Made by a program: the position numbers and the translations under genes. Under the pieces are notes generated by a model. That model did no database searches. It was not told the DNA's origin and saw nothing but the letters and a program-made list of their open reading frames with translations. DNA of 64,000 nt from Burkholderiaceae bacterium (lineage in GTDB: Bacteria; Pseudomonadota; Gammaproteobacteria; Burkholderiales; Burkholderiaceae_C). How positions within the stretch are numbered: position 1 is the first letter of the stretch; each line of letters opens with the position of its first letter. This document shows positions 47,411-55,779 of the stretch, piece by piece. The stretch is taken from contig JACKLJ010000005.1 in the NCBI GenBank assembly GCA_024235955.1, positions 1 through 64,000 on the forward strand. Direction: 5' to 3'.

Positions 47411-48538
47411 ATGATCGTCCTGAAGACCACCCAAGACAAGCTGCTGGCCGTGCTGCAGTCGGTGGCCGGGATCGTCGAGCGCCGCCACACCCTGCCGGTG
47501 CTGGCCAACGTGATGATCCGCAAGAGCGGCGGCGCGATCCAGCTCACCACCAGCGACCTGGAGATCCAGATCCGCACCACCGCCGAACTGGGCGGGGACG
47601 ACGGCAACTTCGCCACCACCGTGGGCGCGCGCAAGCTGATCGACATCCTGCGCACCATGCCGGCCGACCAGACCGTGAGCCTGGAATCCAACCAGTCCAA
47701 GGTGATCCTCAAGGGCGGCAAGAGCCGCTTCACCCTGCAGACTTTGCCGGCCGAGGATTTCCCGCTGGTGCAGGAAGCCGCCAACTTCGGCCCCGCCTTC
47801 AGCGTGCCGCAGCGCACGCTGAAGCACCTGCTCGACCAGGTGGCCTTCGCCATGGCGGTGCACGACATCCGCTACTACCTGAACGGCATCCTGTTCGTGG
47901 CCGAAGGCAAGACGCTCTCGCTGGTGGCCACCGACGGCCACCGCCTGGCCTTCGCCAGCGCCACGCTCGACGTCGAGGTGCCCAAGCAAGAGGTGATCCT
48001 GCCGCGCAAGACCGTGATCGAGCTGCAGCGCCTGCTGTCCGACGCCAGCGTGCCCGAAGGCGAGCAGGCCCCCATGATCGAGATGCGCTTTGCCGGCAAC
48101 CAGGCCAAGTTCAGCTTCGGCGGCATGGAGTTCGTCACCAAGCTGGTGGAAGGCAAGTTCCCGGACTACAACCGCGTCATCCCCAAGAGCCACAAGAACA
48201 GCGTCACGCTGGGCCGCGCGCCGCTGCTGGCCAGCCTGCAGCGCACCGCCATCCTCACCAGCGAGAAGTTCAAGGGCGTGCGCCTGAACGTCGAGCCCGG
48301 CCTGCTGCGCGTGGCGGCCAACAACGCCGAGCAGGAAGAGGCCATCGACGAGCTCGACATCGACTACGGCGGCGACGCCATCGAGATCGGCTTCAACGTC
48401 ACCTACCTGATCGACGCCCTGGCCAACATGGGCCAGGAGATGGTCCGCATCGACCTGCAGGACTCCAACAGCTCCGCCCTGGTCACCATCCCCGACGACG
48501 CGCACTTCAAGTATGTCGTGATGCCGATGCGCATCTGA
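47411..48538 (+). CDS. dnaN: DNA polymerase III beta clamp
   Basis: The 375-residue sliding clamp has the three-fold beta-clamp domain structure and begins MIVLKTTQDKLLAVLQSVAG; RRHTLPVLANV follows, and the C-terminus is YVVMPMRI. It tethers polymerase III to DNA. It lies 160 bases after dnaA, with no DnaA boxes visible in that gap. Confidence 0.98.
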   Translation: MIVLKTTQDKLLAVLQSVAGIVERRHTLPVLANVMIRKSGGAIQLTTSDLEIQIRTTAELGGDDGNFATTVGARKLIDILRTMPADQTVSLESNQSKVILKGGKSRFTLQTLPAEDFPLVQEAANFGPAFSVPQRTLKHLLDQVAFAMAVHDIRYYLNGILFVAEGKTLSLVATDGHRLAFASATLDVEVPKQEVILPRKTVIELQRLLSDASVPEGEQAPMIEMRFAGNQAKFSFGGMEFVTKLVEGKFPDYNRVIPKSHKNSVTLGRAPLLASLQRTAILTSEKFKGVRLNVEPGLLRVAANNAEQEEAIDELDIDYGGDAIEIGFNVTYLIDALANMGQEMVRIDLQDSNSSALVTIPDDAHFKYVVMPMRI

Positions 48539-48568
48539 AGATGCAGATTTGATAGCGTTTCCTTCAGC

Positions 48569-48592
48569 AAACCCGCCGGCCAAGGCGGGTTT
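48569..48592 (+). terminator. Terminator between dnaN and gyrB
   Basis: AAACCCGCC and GGCGGGTTT form a perfect 9-bp stem with a GGCCAA loop, running into TTTTG. It ends 29 bases before the gyrB start, so gyrB may have its own promoter or depend on read-through. Confidence 0.75.
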
Positions 48593-48621
48593 TGCCCTTC
48601 AAAAGACCGATTGATTGCCGT

Positions 48622-51213
48622 ATGACCGACGCCAGCCACACCCCCGATCCGCAGCAACCCGAGCCGAAAGCGGCCGCCGCAGCGCCCGGCGACGGCTACG
48701 GTGAAGGCGCCATCCAGATCCTGGAAGGCCTGGAAGCGGTGCGCAAGCGCCCCGGCATGTACATCGGCGACACCTCCGACGGCACCGGCCTGCACCACCT
48801 GGTGTTCGAGGTGGTCGACAACTCCATCGACGAGGCGCTGGCGGGCTTTTGCGACGACATCGTCGTCACCATCCACACCGACAACTCCATCAGCGTGACC
48901 GACAACGGCCGCGGCATCCCCACCGGGGTGAAGATGGACGACAAGCACGAGCCCAAGCGCAGCGCCGCCGAGATCGCCCTGACCGAGCTGCACGCCGGCG
49001 GCAAGTTCAACCAGAACAGCTACAAGGTCTCGGGCGGCCTGCACGGCGTGGGCGTGAGCTGCGTGAACGCGCTCAGCAAGTGGCTGCGCCTGACCGTGCG
49101 CCGCGACGGCAAGAAGCACGAGCTCGAGTTCAGCCGCGGCGTGGTGCAGGACCGCCTGATCGAGCACGTGAACGGCGAAGAAGTCTCGCCCATGAAGCTG
49201 GCCGGCGAGACCGACAAGCGCGGCACCGAGGTGCACTTCCTGCCCGACACCGAGATCTTCAAGGAAAACAGCGATTTCCACTACGAGATCCTCTCCAAGC
49301 GCCTGCGCGAGCTGAGCTTCCTGAACAACGGCGTGCGCATCCGCCTGAAGGACGAGCGCACCGGCAAGGAAGACGACTTTTCCGGCGCCGGCGGCGTGAA
49401 GGGCTTTGTCGAGTTCATCAACGGCAACAAGAAGGTGCTCCACCCCAACGCCTTCCACGCCATGGGCTCCCGCCCGGCCGAAACCTATGGCGGCATCCCC
49501 GGCACCGAGATCGGCGTCGAAGTCGCCATGCAGTGGAACGACGGCTACAACGAGCAGGTGCTCTGCTTCACCAACAACATCCCGCAGCGCGACGGGGGCA
49601 CGCACCTCACGGGCCTGCGCGCGGCCATGACGCGGGTGATCAGCAAGTACATCGAAGCCAACGAGCTGGCCAAGAAGGCCAAGGTCGAGGTCAGCGGCGA
49701 CGACATGCGCGAAGGCCTGTGCGCCGTGCTGAGCGTGAAGGTGCCCGAGCCCAAGTTCAGCAGCCAGACCAAGGACAAGCTGGTCTCCAGCGAAGTGCGC
49801 GCGCCGGTCGAAGACATCGTGGCCAAGGCGCTCACCGACTACCTGGAAGAACGCCCGGGCGACGCCAAGATCATCTGCGGCAAGATCGTCGAAGCCGCCC
49901 GCGCCCGTGAGGCCGCCCGCAAGGCCCGCGAGATGACGCGCCGCAAGGGCGCGCTCGACGGCTTTGGCCTGCCCGGAAAGCTGGCCGACTGCCAGGAAAA
50001 AGACCCCGCGCTGAGCGAGATCTATATCGTCGAGGGCGATTCCGCCGGCGGCAGTGCCAAGCAGGGCCGTGACCGCAAGTTCCAGGCCATCCTGCCCCTG
50101 CGCGGCAAGATCCTGAACGTGGAACGCGCCCGCTACGAGAAGCTGCTCACCAGCAACGAGATCGTCACCCTGATCACCGCCCTGGGCACCGGCATCGGCA
50201 AGACCGCGGCCGATTCCGGCAAGGGCAACCAGGACGATTTCAACATCGACAAGCTGCGCTACCACCGCGTCATCATCATGACCGACGCCGACGTCGACGG
50301 CGCCCACATCCGCACGCTGCTGCTCACCTTCTTCTACCGCCAGATGCCCGATCTGGTGGAGCGCGGCCACATCTACATCGCCCAGCCGCCGCTCTACAAG
50401 GTCAAGGCCGGCAAGGAAGAGCTGTACCTGAAGGACGGCGGTGCGCTGGACGCCTTCCTGCTGCGCGTGGCGCTCAAAGACGCCACCGTGCAGACCGGCG
50501 GTGACGCGCCCCAGGTGCTGAATGGCGACACCCTGCAGGAACTGGCGCGCAAGCACCAGCTGGCTGAAACCGTGATCGAGCGCCTCTCGGCCTTCATGGA
50601 CGGCGAAGCCCTGCGCGCCATCGCCGACGGCGTGGCGCTGGACCTCGACAGCACCGAGGCCGCCGAAGCCAGCGCCGTCGCGCTCGAAAAGCATCTGCGC
50701 GCAGGCCACACCAACGGCGGCGCGCCCCAGGTGGCCAGCGAGTTCGACGCCCGCACCGACAAGCCCGTGCTGCGCATCAGCCGCTACCACCACGGCAACA
50801 TCAAGAGCAGCGTCATCACCCAGGATTTCGTCCACGGCGCCGACTACGCCGCGCTGCACGAAGCCGCCCAGACCTTCCGGAACCTGCTGGCCGAAGGCGC
50901 CAAGGTCACGCGCGGCGAAGGTGACAAGCAGCGCGAAGAGCGCGTCACCGACTTCCGCCAGGCCATGGCCTGGCTCATCGGCGAGGCCGAGCGCACCACC
51001 ACCCGCCAGCGCTACAAGGGCCTAGGCGAGATGAACCCCGAGCAGCTCTGGGAAACCACCATGGACCCGGAAGTGCGCCGCCTGCTCAAGGTCCAGATCG
51101 ACGACGCCATCGAAGCCGACCGCGTGTTCACCACCCTCATGGGCGACGAGGTGGAGCCGCGGCGCGAGTTCATCGAGACGAATGCGCTGAGGGCGGCGAA
51201 TATTGATGCCTGA
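48622..51213 (+). CDS. gyrB: DNA gyrase subunit B
   Basis: GyrB is the ATPase subunit of gyrase, which introduces negative supercoils. The 863-residue protein has the GHKL ATPase motifs (EVVDNSIDEALAGF, DNGRGIPTGV, GLHGVGVSCVNALS), the TOPRIM (YIVEGDSAGGSAKQGRDR, DADVDGAHIRTLLLTFFYR) and the C-terminal RYKGLGEMNPEQLWETTMDP. It is longer than the E. coli enzyme because of an insertion between TOPRIM and C-terminal regions, as in other betaproteobacteria. The stop marks the left edge of the defence locus. Confidence 0.98.
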   Translation: MTDASHTPDPQQPEPKAAAAAPGDGYGEGAIQILEGLEAVRKRPGMYIGDTSDGTGLHHLVFEVVDNSIDEALAGFCDDIVVTIHTDNSISVTDNGRGIPTGVKMDDKHEPKRSAAEIALTELHAGGKFNQNSYKVSGGLHGVGVSCVNALSKWLRLTVRRDGKKHELEFSRGVVQDRLIEHVNGEEVSPMKLAGETDKRGTEVHFLPDTEIFKENSDFHYEILSKRLRELSFLNNGVRIRLKDERTGKEDDFSGAGGVKGFVEFINGNKKVLHPNAFHAMGSRPAETYGGIPGTEIGVEVAMQWNDGYNEQVLCFTNNIPQRDGGTHLTGLRAAMTRVISKYIEANELAKKAKVEVSGDDMREGLCAVLSVKVPEPKFSSQTKDKLVSSEVRAPVEDIVAKALTDYLEERPGDAKIICGKIVEAARAREAARKAREMTRRKGALDGFGLPGKLADCQEKDPALSEIYIVEGDSAGGSAKQGRDRKFQAILPLRGKILNVERARYEKLLTSNEIVTLITALGTGIGKTAADSGKGNQDDFNIDKLRYHRVIIMTDADVDGAHIRTLLLTFFYRQMPDLVERGHIYIAQPPLYKVKAGKEELYLKDGGALDAFLLRVALKDATVQTGGDAPQVLNGDTLQELARKHQLAETVIERLSAFMDGEALRAIADGVALDLDSTEAAEASAVALEKHLRAGHTNGGAPQVASEFDARTDKPVLRISRYHHGNIKSSVITQDFVHGADYAALHEAAQTFRNLLAEGAKVTRGEGDKQREERVTDFRQAMAWLIGEAERTTTRQRYKGLGEMNPEQLWETTMDPEVRRLLKVQIDDAIEADRVFTTLMGDEVEPRREFIETNALRAANIDA

Positions 51214-51293
51214 CCCTGTATGTCGGGTGACGCGGATAGTGAGATCCGTGCCAGGTTAGTGAGAGATTGCTGATGCAGTTGTTGAAATTTCTT

Positions 51294-51334
51294 CCCCAAG
51301 GCTCTAGCCCCAAGGGGTGCGGAGAGCCTTGGGG
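51294..51334. promoter_or_regulatory. Perfect 12-bp inverted repeat before the SIR2/Argonaute operon
   Basis: CCCCAAGGCTCT (51294-51305) and AGAGCCTTGGGG (51323-51334) are perfect complements around 17 bases that contain a nested CCCC-AA-GGGG. It could be the gyrB terminator (there is no clear T-run) or a regulatory or boundary element of the defence operon. The remaining spacer up to 51429 has only weak promoter-like sequences (TTGATA at 51345, TATACG at 51365, spacing 14). Confidence 0.5.
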
Positions 51335-51429
51335 CTCATCCGTTTTGATAGGTGCTCCGGCTGCTATACGGTAGGTCTGAAGTCTTGGGAGAACCGGAAA
51401 GCTGGTAAGGAGAAGAGCAAGGGAGATTT

Positions 51430-53319
51430 GTGTCCATTTCGATCCCGACCATTTCTGCAGCACAGTTCTCAACGGCCTTCGCCTCGAGGCCCAACTTGGT
51501 GGCCTGGTTCCTCGGGGCCGGCGCTTCCGCCGCGTCAGGAATTCCTACTGGCTACGCGATGATTCGGGACTTCAAGGCCCAAATCTTCTGCCGCGAGAAC
51601 AACCTCTCCAAGCGCGAGATCGACACCGGCGACCAAGTCTGGATTGACCGGATCGACGCCTTCTTCAGGCAAACCTCGCTTCTCCCGCCAGATGGAGACC
51701 CGACCGAGTACGCTGCGGCGTTCGAAGCGGTCTACCCTCAGCCCCGGCATCGCAGGCAGTACATTGACGACGCCATCTCTAAAGGCACGCCTTGCTTTGG
51801 ACACAAGGTTCTCGGAAGCCTGATTGCCGCCCGCAAGGTGGACTGCGTATTCACCACCAACTTTGACCCCCTGGTGGAGGAATCCGCAGTCAGTGCCAAC
51901 GCATTGCTGCCCACGGCGGATCAGGCGCGGCCAACGGTCGCGGCCATCGACTCGGGAGAGCGCGCGATGCGCTGCCTCAACGAGTCGGACTGGCCCTTGG
52001 TAGCCAAGCTCCACGGCGATTACCAATCCATCGCCATCAAGAACACGGGGTCTGAACTCGAGCGGCAAGACGAGCGCATGCGGCATGTGCTCGTCGAGGC
52101 CAGCAAACGCTTCGGGATGGTGTTCGTCGGCTACAGCGGGCGGGACGCTTCGGTCATGGAGGCGTTGACCGCAGTCTTGCGGGAACCTGCACCGTTTCCG
52201 AATGGCTTGTATTGGGTGACATCGTCTGCCTCCCGTCTCCTACCTGCGGTCACTGAGTTCCTGGAACACGCTCATCTTGCTGGCGTCGACGTTGCGGTGG
52301 TCGAGTGCAAGACGTTCGACGAATTGGCCGGCGATGTTATCAAGCATGTCGACCTGCCGCAGGTGCTGATGGAGCATGTGATGCAAGGCAGGGCTGCCCC
52401 CCGTCTGGTGCCCGTCAATTTGCCGAACAGCGACGCCCGACCGTTTCCGGTGCTGCGGTACTCCGCACTCCTCATCGAATCGTTGCCGCGCGTTGCACGG
52501 CGGATGACCCTGGCGCAGGCTACGACCTCTCCCACGGTCAGAACACTATTAAAAGAACAGCACAGCAGGGCAGTCGTCGCCGCAAATGGCCGTGAACTAG
52601 CAGTGTTCGGGAAAGACGAAGAAGTCTTGGCAGCGCTGGCGCCCCTCGGAGCTCAGATCGCAGGAACGGTGGACCTGGATGCGGCCAGGGACAGCTGGGC
52701 GTTGGGTCTTCTGTACGACGCGTTGGTTAAAGCCCTGTCTCGGTATCGCCCCCTCATTCCTCGGTTCAAGCGTTCTGGGCACTCACTCATCGTCGCCAGC
52801 CCTCGGGAAGGCGAGGACCCGGAATTCGCTCTGAAGCGTTCACAGGATCTCGCCCCGCTGCGCATGGCGTATGAGAGCGCCCTCACGGGCAATGTCCCGA
52901 AGCTCAACTTTCCATTCAATGAAGGCGTCTTCTTGAAGCTGGAACAGATAGAGGGCCGTTGGTGGTGCGGCTTCGAACCGTACACGTTCGTAGACATTCC
53001 CCGGCCTGAGCACTCTGAGCAGGCCATTCAGCCAGAGTCAGGTAGCACCGAAAACGATGCGCTGGGAGTGCCATTCGAACGACGCGGTGGTGATCCGGCG
53101 GGAGACTGGCGAAGAGAGCGTTGGGCTCCGAAGTACAACAAGCAGTGGGCAGCGATCATCCACGCGTGGGCAACGCTGCTCACCTCGGCTAAGGACGGCA
53201 AGGTCCGCGCCTTCGGTATGGAGGATGGTGTTGGCATCGACGCGGTGTTCACCGTCTCGCGGTTCACTGGCTGGAGCCGGCCGGGCCACCATCACACCTA
53301 CTTCGATAGGACCAAGTGA
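51430..53319 (+). CDS. SIR2-APAZ protein of a short-Argonaute (SPARSA) system
   Basis: The 629-residue protein has an N-terminal SIR2-like NADase domain (about 1-290): GAGAS at 29-33, TTNFD with catalytic-type Asn144, KLHGD with His195, and GYSGRD at 234-239. The C-terminal half (about 310-629) is the APAZ-type region that pairs with short Argonautes; I infer this from position and length. In known systems, the complex uses guide RNA to recognise invading DNA and then hydrolyses NAD+, stopping the infected cell. The start is GTG 51430 behind GGGAG. The stop overlaps the Argonaute start. Composition is visibly less GC-rich than gyrB, which suggests horizontal acquisition. Confidence 0.9.
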   Translation: MSISIPTISAAQFSTAFASRPNLVAWFLGAGASAASGIPTGYAMIRDFKAQIFCRENNLSKREIDTGDQVWIDRIDAFFRQTSLLPPDGDPTEYAAAFEAVYPQPRHRRQYIDDAISKGTPCFGHKVLGSLIAARKVDCVFTTNFDPLVEESAVSANALLPTADQARPTVAAIDSGERAMRCLNESDWPLVAKLHGDYQSIAIKNTGSELERQDERMRHVLVEASKRFGMVFVGYSGRDASVMEALTAVLREPAPFPNGLYWVTSSASRLLPAVTEFLEHAHLAGVDVAVVECKTFDELAGDVIKHVDLPQVLMEHVMQGRAAPRLVPVNLPNSDARPFPVLRYSALLIESLPRVARRMTLAQATTSPTVRTLLKEQHSRAVVAANGRELAVFGKDEEVLAALAPLGAQIAGTVDLDAARDSWALGLLYDALVKALSRYRPLIPRFKRSGHSLIVASPREGEDPEFALKRSQDLAPLRMAYESALTGNVPKLNFPFNEGVFLKLEQIEGRWWCGFEPYTFVDIPRPEHSEQAIQPESGSTENDALGVPFERRGGDPAGDWRRERWAPKYNKQWAAIIHAWATLLTSAKDGKVRAFGMEDGVGIDAVFTVSRFTGWSRPGHHHTYFDRTK

Positions 53320-54767
53320 TGGCCAGTTCCGCCCAGGCATCGAAGCTTCCGCCGTTCACCCTCCTGGACGAGCCGCTGCTCTCCTTCTCGCCGTCGGACG
53401 ACACACAGGTGGACGTCCATCCCCTGAGAGGACTACTCAATTTCGGGCCGTATTCCAAGGGCTCATTCGGTGGGTACACCTCGCAGATTCGAATCGCCAC
53501 TGTGGGCCCCGAGAGTTCGTACAAACGCCGTGGTGAGCTGATGGCATCTCTGCGCGGCTCATACCAGCCCAGCGACCGCTCCGAGTACGTGCCACCGTAC
53601 CCAGGCTTTGATCGATTGTTCGGTGTGCAGCTGGAGGCGGCGCGCGGCGCGCACATCAAATGGCCTGACTCCCTGGCTCAACTTCCAGGCGACGGCGATC
53701 CGCAGGCTCGGCTGTTCCAGGCAATGGATTCCGCTCTTCGCAGGCTTGATGCGGTGCGCAACGAGTTCGATGTGGTGCTGGTGCACTTCCCGGACTCCTG
53801 GGCTGCCGCGACACGCAGCAAGTTCTTCGATGCGCACGACGCACTCAAAGCACTGGGGGCAAAGTACAACATTCCTACCCAGGTGCTCAACGACCGAGTT
53901 TTCACCTTCAACTACAAGGCTTCACTCGCCTGGCGCTTGGCAACCGCCCTTTACGTGAAGGCGGCGGGGACACCTTGGAAGTTGGCTCCGCTGAAAGGGG
54001 TGCCCGATGACACCGCGTACATCGGCCTCGCCTATGCACTACGTGGCGACCAGCGTGACGCTCACTATGTGACGTGCTGCTCGCAGGTTTTTGACATGGA
54101 CGGCGGAGGAATGCAGTTCGTGGCATTCGAAGCGCGCGACCCTGTCGCCGACGTAGCCGAGGCCCGCCGCAACCCCTTTCTGAGCCGGGACGACATGCGT
54201 GCGGTTCTCGCACGAAGCCTTGAGCTCTATCAGGGCCGCAATGGTGGCAACTTGCCCAAACGACTTGTCATCCACAAGACCACGGCGTTCAAGCAGGAGG
54301 AAATCGAAGGCGCGTTTGATGCGCTGTCCGGCGTGGCTGAGATTGAGTGTGTAGAGGTCGGTGCAGCGTCCTGCTGGCGAGGGGTCTGGCTGATTCAGTC
54401 TGGTCGTCCGACGCCGCCGACCAGACCATCGGGCTATCCGGTTCCCCGAGGGACGATGGTCGCCCGTTCGGGGACCTCGGCACTCGTATGGGTGGCCGGC
54501 AACGCACCTGAGGTATCTACGAGAGGCGACTACTACCAGGGGAAGAAGAGCATCCCGAAGCCGCTGCAACTCATCCGGCATGCTGGAAGAGGCTCGCTTG
54601 AGCTCATTGCCCACGAGGCGCTGGCCTTGACCAAGATGGACTGGAACAACGATGCGTTGTACGACCCGGTGCCGGTGAGCATTCGGTATTCGCAGCGGTT
54701 GGCGCGGACCATCGCGAACGTGCCGGACCTGCCCGGAAACGTCTACCCGTATCGCCTATTCATGTAG
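53319..54767 (+). CDS. Short prokaryotic Argonaute (MID-PIWI), catalytically inactive
   Basis: The 482-residue protein matches short pAgos: the N-terminal hallmark VHPLRGLLNFGPYSKG (33-48), a MID domain (about 150-220; VVLVHFPDSW, IPTQVLNDRVFTFNYK) that should bind the guide 5' end, and a PIWI fold (about 225-482; KRLVIHKTTAFKQEE, PVSIRYSQRLARTIAN). No PAZ or N domain is present. Where active PIWI proteins have G-x-D (first catalytic Asp), this has YIGLAYA (234-240), so it is not expected to slice targets. ATG 53319 overlaps the SIR2 stop by one base (TGATG), so the two are translated together and act as a heterodimer. Confidence 0.9.
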   Translation: MASSAQASKLPPFTLLDEPLLSFSPSDDTQVDVHPLRGLLNFGPYSKGSFGGYTSQIRIATVGPESSYKRRGELMASLRGSYQPSDRSEYVPPYPGFDRLFGVQLEAARGAHIKWPDSLAQLPGDGDPQARLFQAMDSALRRLDAVRNEFDVVLVHFPDSWAAATRSKFFDAHDALKALGAKYNIPTQVLNDRVFTFNYKASLAWRLATALYVKAAGTPWKLAPLKGVPDDTAYIGLAYALRGDQRDAHYVTCCSQVFDMDGGGMQFVAFEARDPVADVAEARRNPFLSRDDMRAVLARSLELYQGRNGGNLPKRLVIHKTTAFKQEEIEGAFDALSGVAEIECVEVGAASCWRGVWLIQSGRPTPPTRPSGYPVPRGTMVARSGTSALVWVAGNAPEVSTRGDYYQGKKSIPKPLQLIRHAGRGSLELIAHEALALTKMDWNNDALYDPVPVSIRYSQRLARTIANVPDLPGNVYPYRLFM

Positions 54768-54810
54768 AGAACAACATCACAGATCGGCGACCGGACCGAG
54801 GGAGACAAAG

Positions 54811-55005
54811 ATGACCATCCTCAGCGAAATCCAGAAGTGGGCCGAGAAGCTGCCGGTCTGGCAGCAGCATGCCGTCGCGGTGCTCTATGAGCGGCCGACA
54901 CCGTCTGCCGACGACCTTGAAGGCATCCTGGCGCTGCTTCAGGACTCTCATGGAATCACCGACCTTGTTGGTCGCGAGGCTCGAAAGCTGACCAGTGAGC
55001 AGGTC
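54811..55005 (+). pseudogene. Truncated 5' end of a probable AAA-type ATPase gene
   Basis: A good ribosome-binding site (GAGGGAGA) and ATG begin a reading frame whose first 65 or so residues (MTILSEIQKWAEKLPVWQQH, then DDLEGILALLQDSHGITD) resemble the N-terminus of AAA/SMC-like ATPases found in defence loci. At about 55005 the homology ends at the 3' end of the convergent GST gene, and the frame then runs antisense to that gene to 55290. The ATPase identity is from memory of the family pattern and needs a search. It looks like the remnant of a replaced defence gene. Confidence 0.5.
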
Positions 55006-55633
55006 ACCCCACCCTCGGCATCGAACTCCCAAACGCGTGCCGCTTGCGCAGCGCCTCGGCCAGGGCCTGCAGGCGCGGGGTGGCGGGTACCCAGGGCTGG
55101 CCGCCGAAGCGCAGTTGCACGTAGTCGAACAGCACGGTGGTGCAGATGGCGTCGAGCAGCGGGGTCTGGGCGCCGGGGGCGGGGCCGGCGATCTGGCTGG
55201 CCAGGGCTTCCAGGCGCTGCAGGCCTTCGACCATGGTGCGGCGGCGGCGCAGGCCGACCTTGGTGGTGTCGAACAGCACCGGCGTGGTGACCTTGCGGTA
55301 GATGATGGTGTGCACGGCCGCGTCGATGGCGCCCAGCGCGATGCCGGCACGTGAGAGCACGCCGGCCGCCAGCGCGCCGTGGCCAATCAGGCCGGGCCAG
55401 CGCGGCGCGGGCCGGGCCGTTTCCAGCCACTGCACGATGAGCAGGCTTTCGGTGAGCGGCGTGCCGTCGTCCAGCACCAGCGTGGGCACGCGGGTGGCGG
55501 CGTTGGCGCGGCGCAGGCGCCGGTCGTCGGCCCAGGGGTCGACGAGGGTGGGGGCGATGTCCAGCCCCTTCTCGATCAGCGCGATGCGCGCCAGGCGCGC
55601 GTAGGGCGAGGTGGTGTTGATGAGCAGCTGCAT
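55004..55633 (-). CDS. Glutathione S-transferase family protein
   Basis: A 209-residue GST with the N-terminal fold LLINTTSPYARLARIALIEKG, the cis-proline loop ATRVPTLVLDDG and TESLLIVQWLE, followed by the helical domain. It converges on the SPARSA operon, and its stop codon coincides with the right edge of the foreign DNA, so its last few residues may have been altered by the insertion. Confidence 0.9.
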   Translation of the reverse strand: MQLLINTTSPYARLARIALIEKGLDIAPTLVDPWADDRRLRRANAATRVPTLVLDDGTPLTESLLIVQWLETARPAPRWPGLIGHGALAAGVLSRAGIALGAIDAAVHTIIYRKVTTPVLFDTTKVGLRRRRTMVEGLQRLEALASQIAGPAPGAQTPLLDAICTTVLFDYVQLRFGGQPWVPATPRLQALAEALRKRHAFGSSMPRVG

Positions 55634-55654
55634 GGCCGGTTCCTTTCTGGAATG

Positions 55655-55720
55655 CTAGTTTTCTAATAGCTGCCTGCGCCCGCTGCGCCTGGGCCAGTGC
55701 CTGATTTGTCTCTGAATTTG
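55655..55720 (-). repeat. Dispersed GGGCGCAG repeat, copy 12
   Basis: The minus-oriented core reads AATAGCTGCCTGCGCCCGCT, followed by GGGCCAGTGCCTGATTT. It lies upstream of the GST gene. Confidence 0.8.
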
Positions 55721-55779
55721 AGCGCTCCATCGCAGCCGGTCGGCAGGCGCCTTGCGCGCCCGCCAAGGGCTGGTGCAAC

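Noticed and set aside
46097..48583. Long antisense frame across dnaA and dnaN, and a similar one across gyrB (48403-50859)
   Set aside because: Both are shadows of essential conserved genes.
51430..53319. Stand-alone SIR2 defence protein (DSR type)
   Set aside because: The 1-nt overlap with a short Argonaute and the protein length fit the SIR2-APAZ partner, not a stand-alone SIR2 effector.
51430..54767. SPARTA (TIR-based) system
   Set aside because: The effector has SIR2 motifs (GAGAS, TTNFD, KLHGD), not a TIR domain.
54811..55290. A complete 159-residue protein
   Set aside because: Beyond about residue 65 the frame is antisense to the GST gene and has shadow composition; only the first part looks like a gene remnant.
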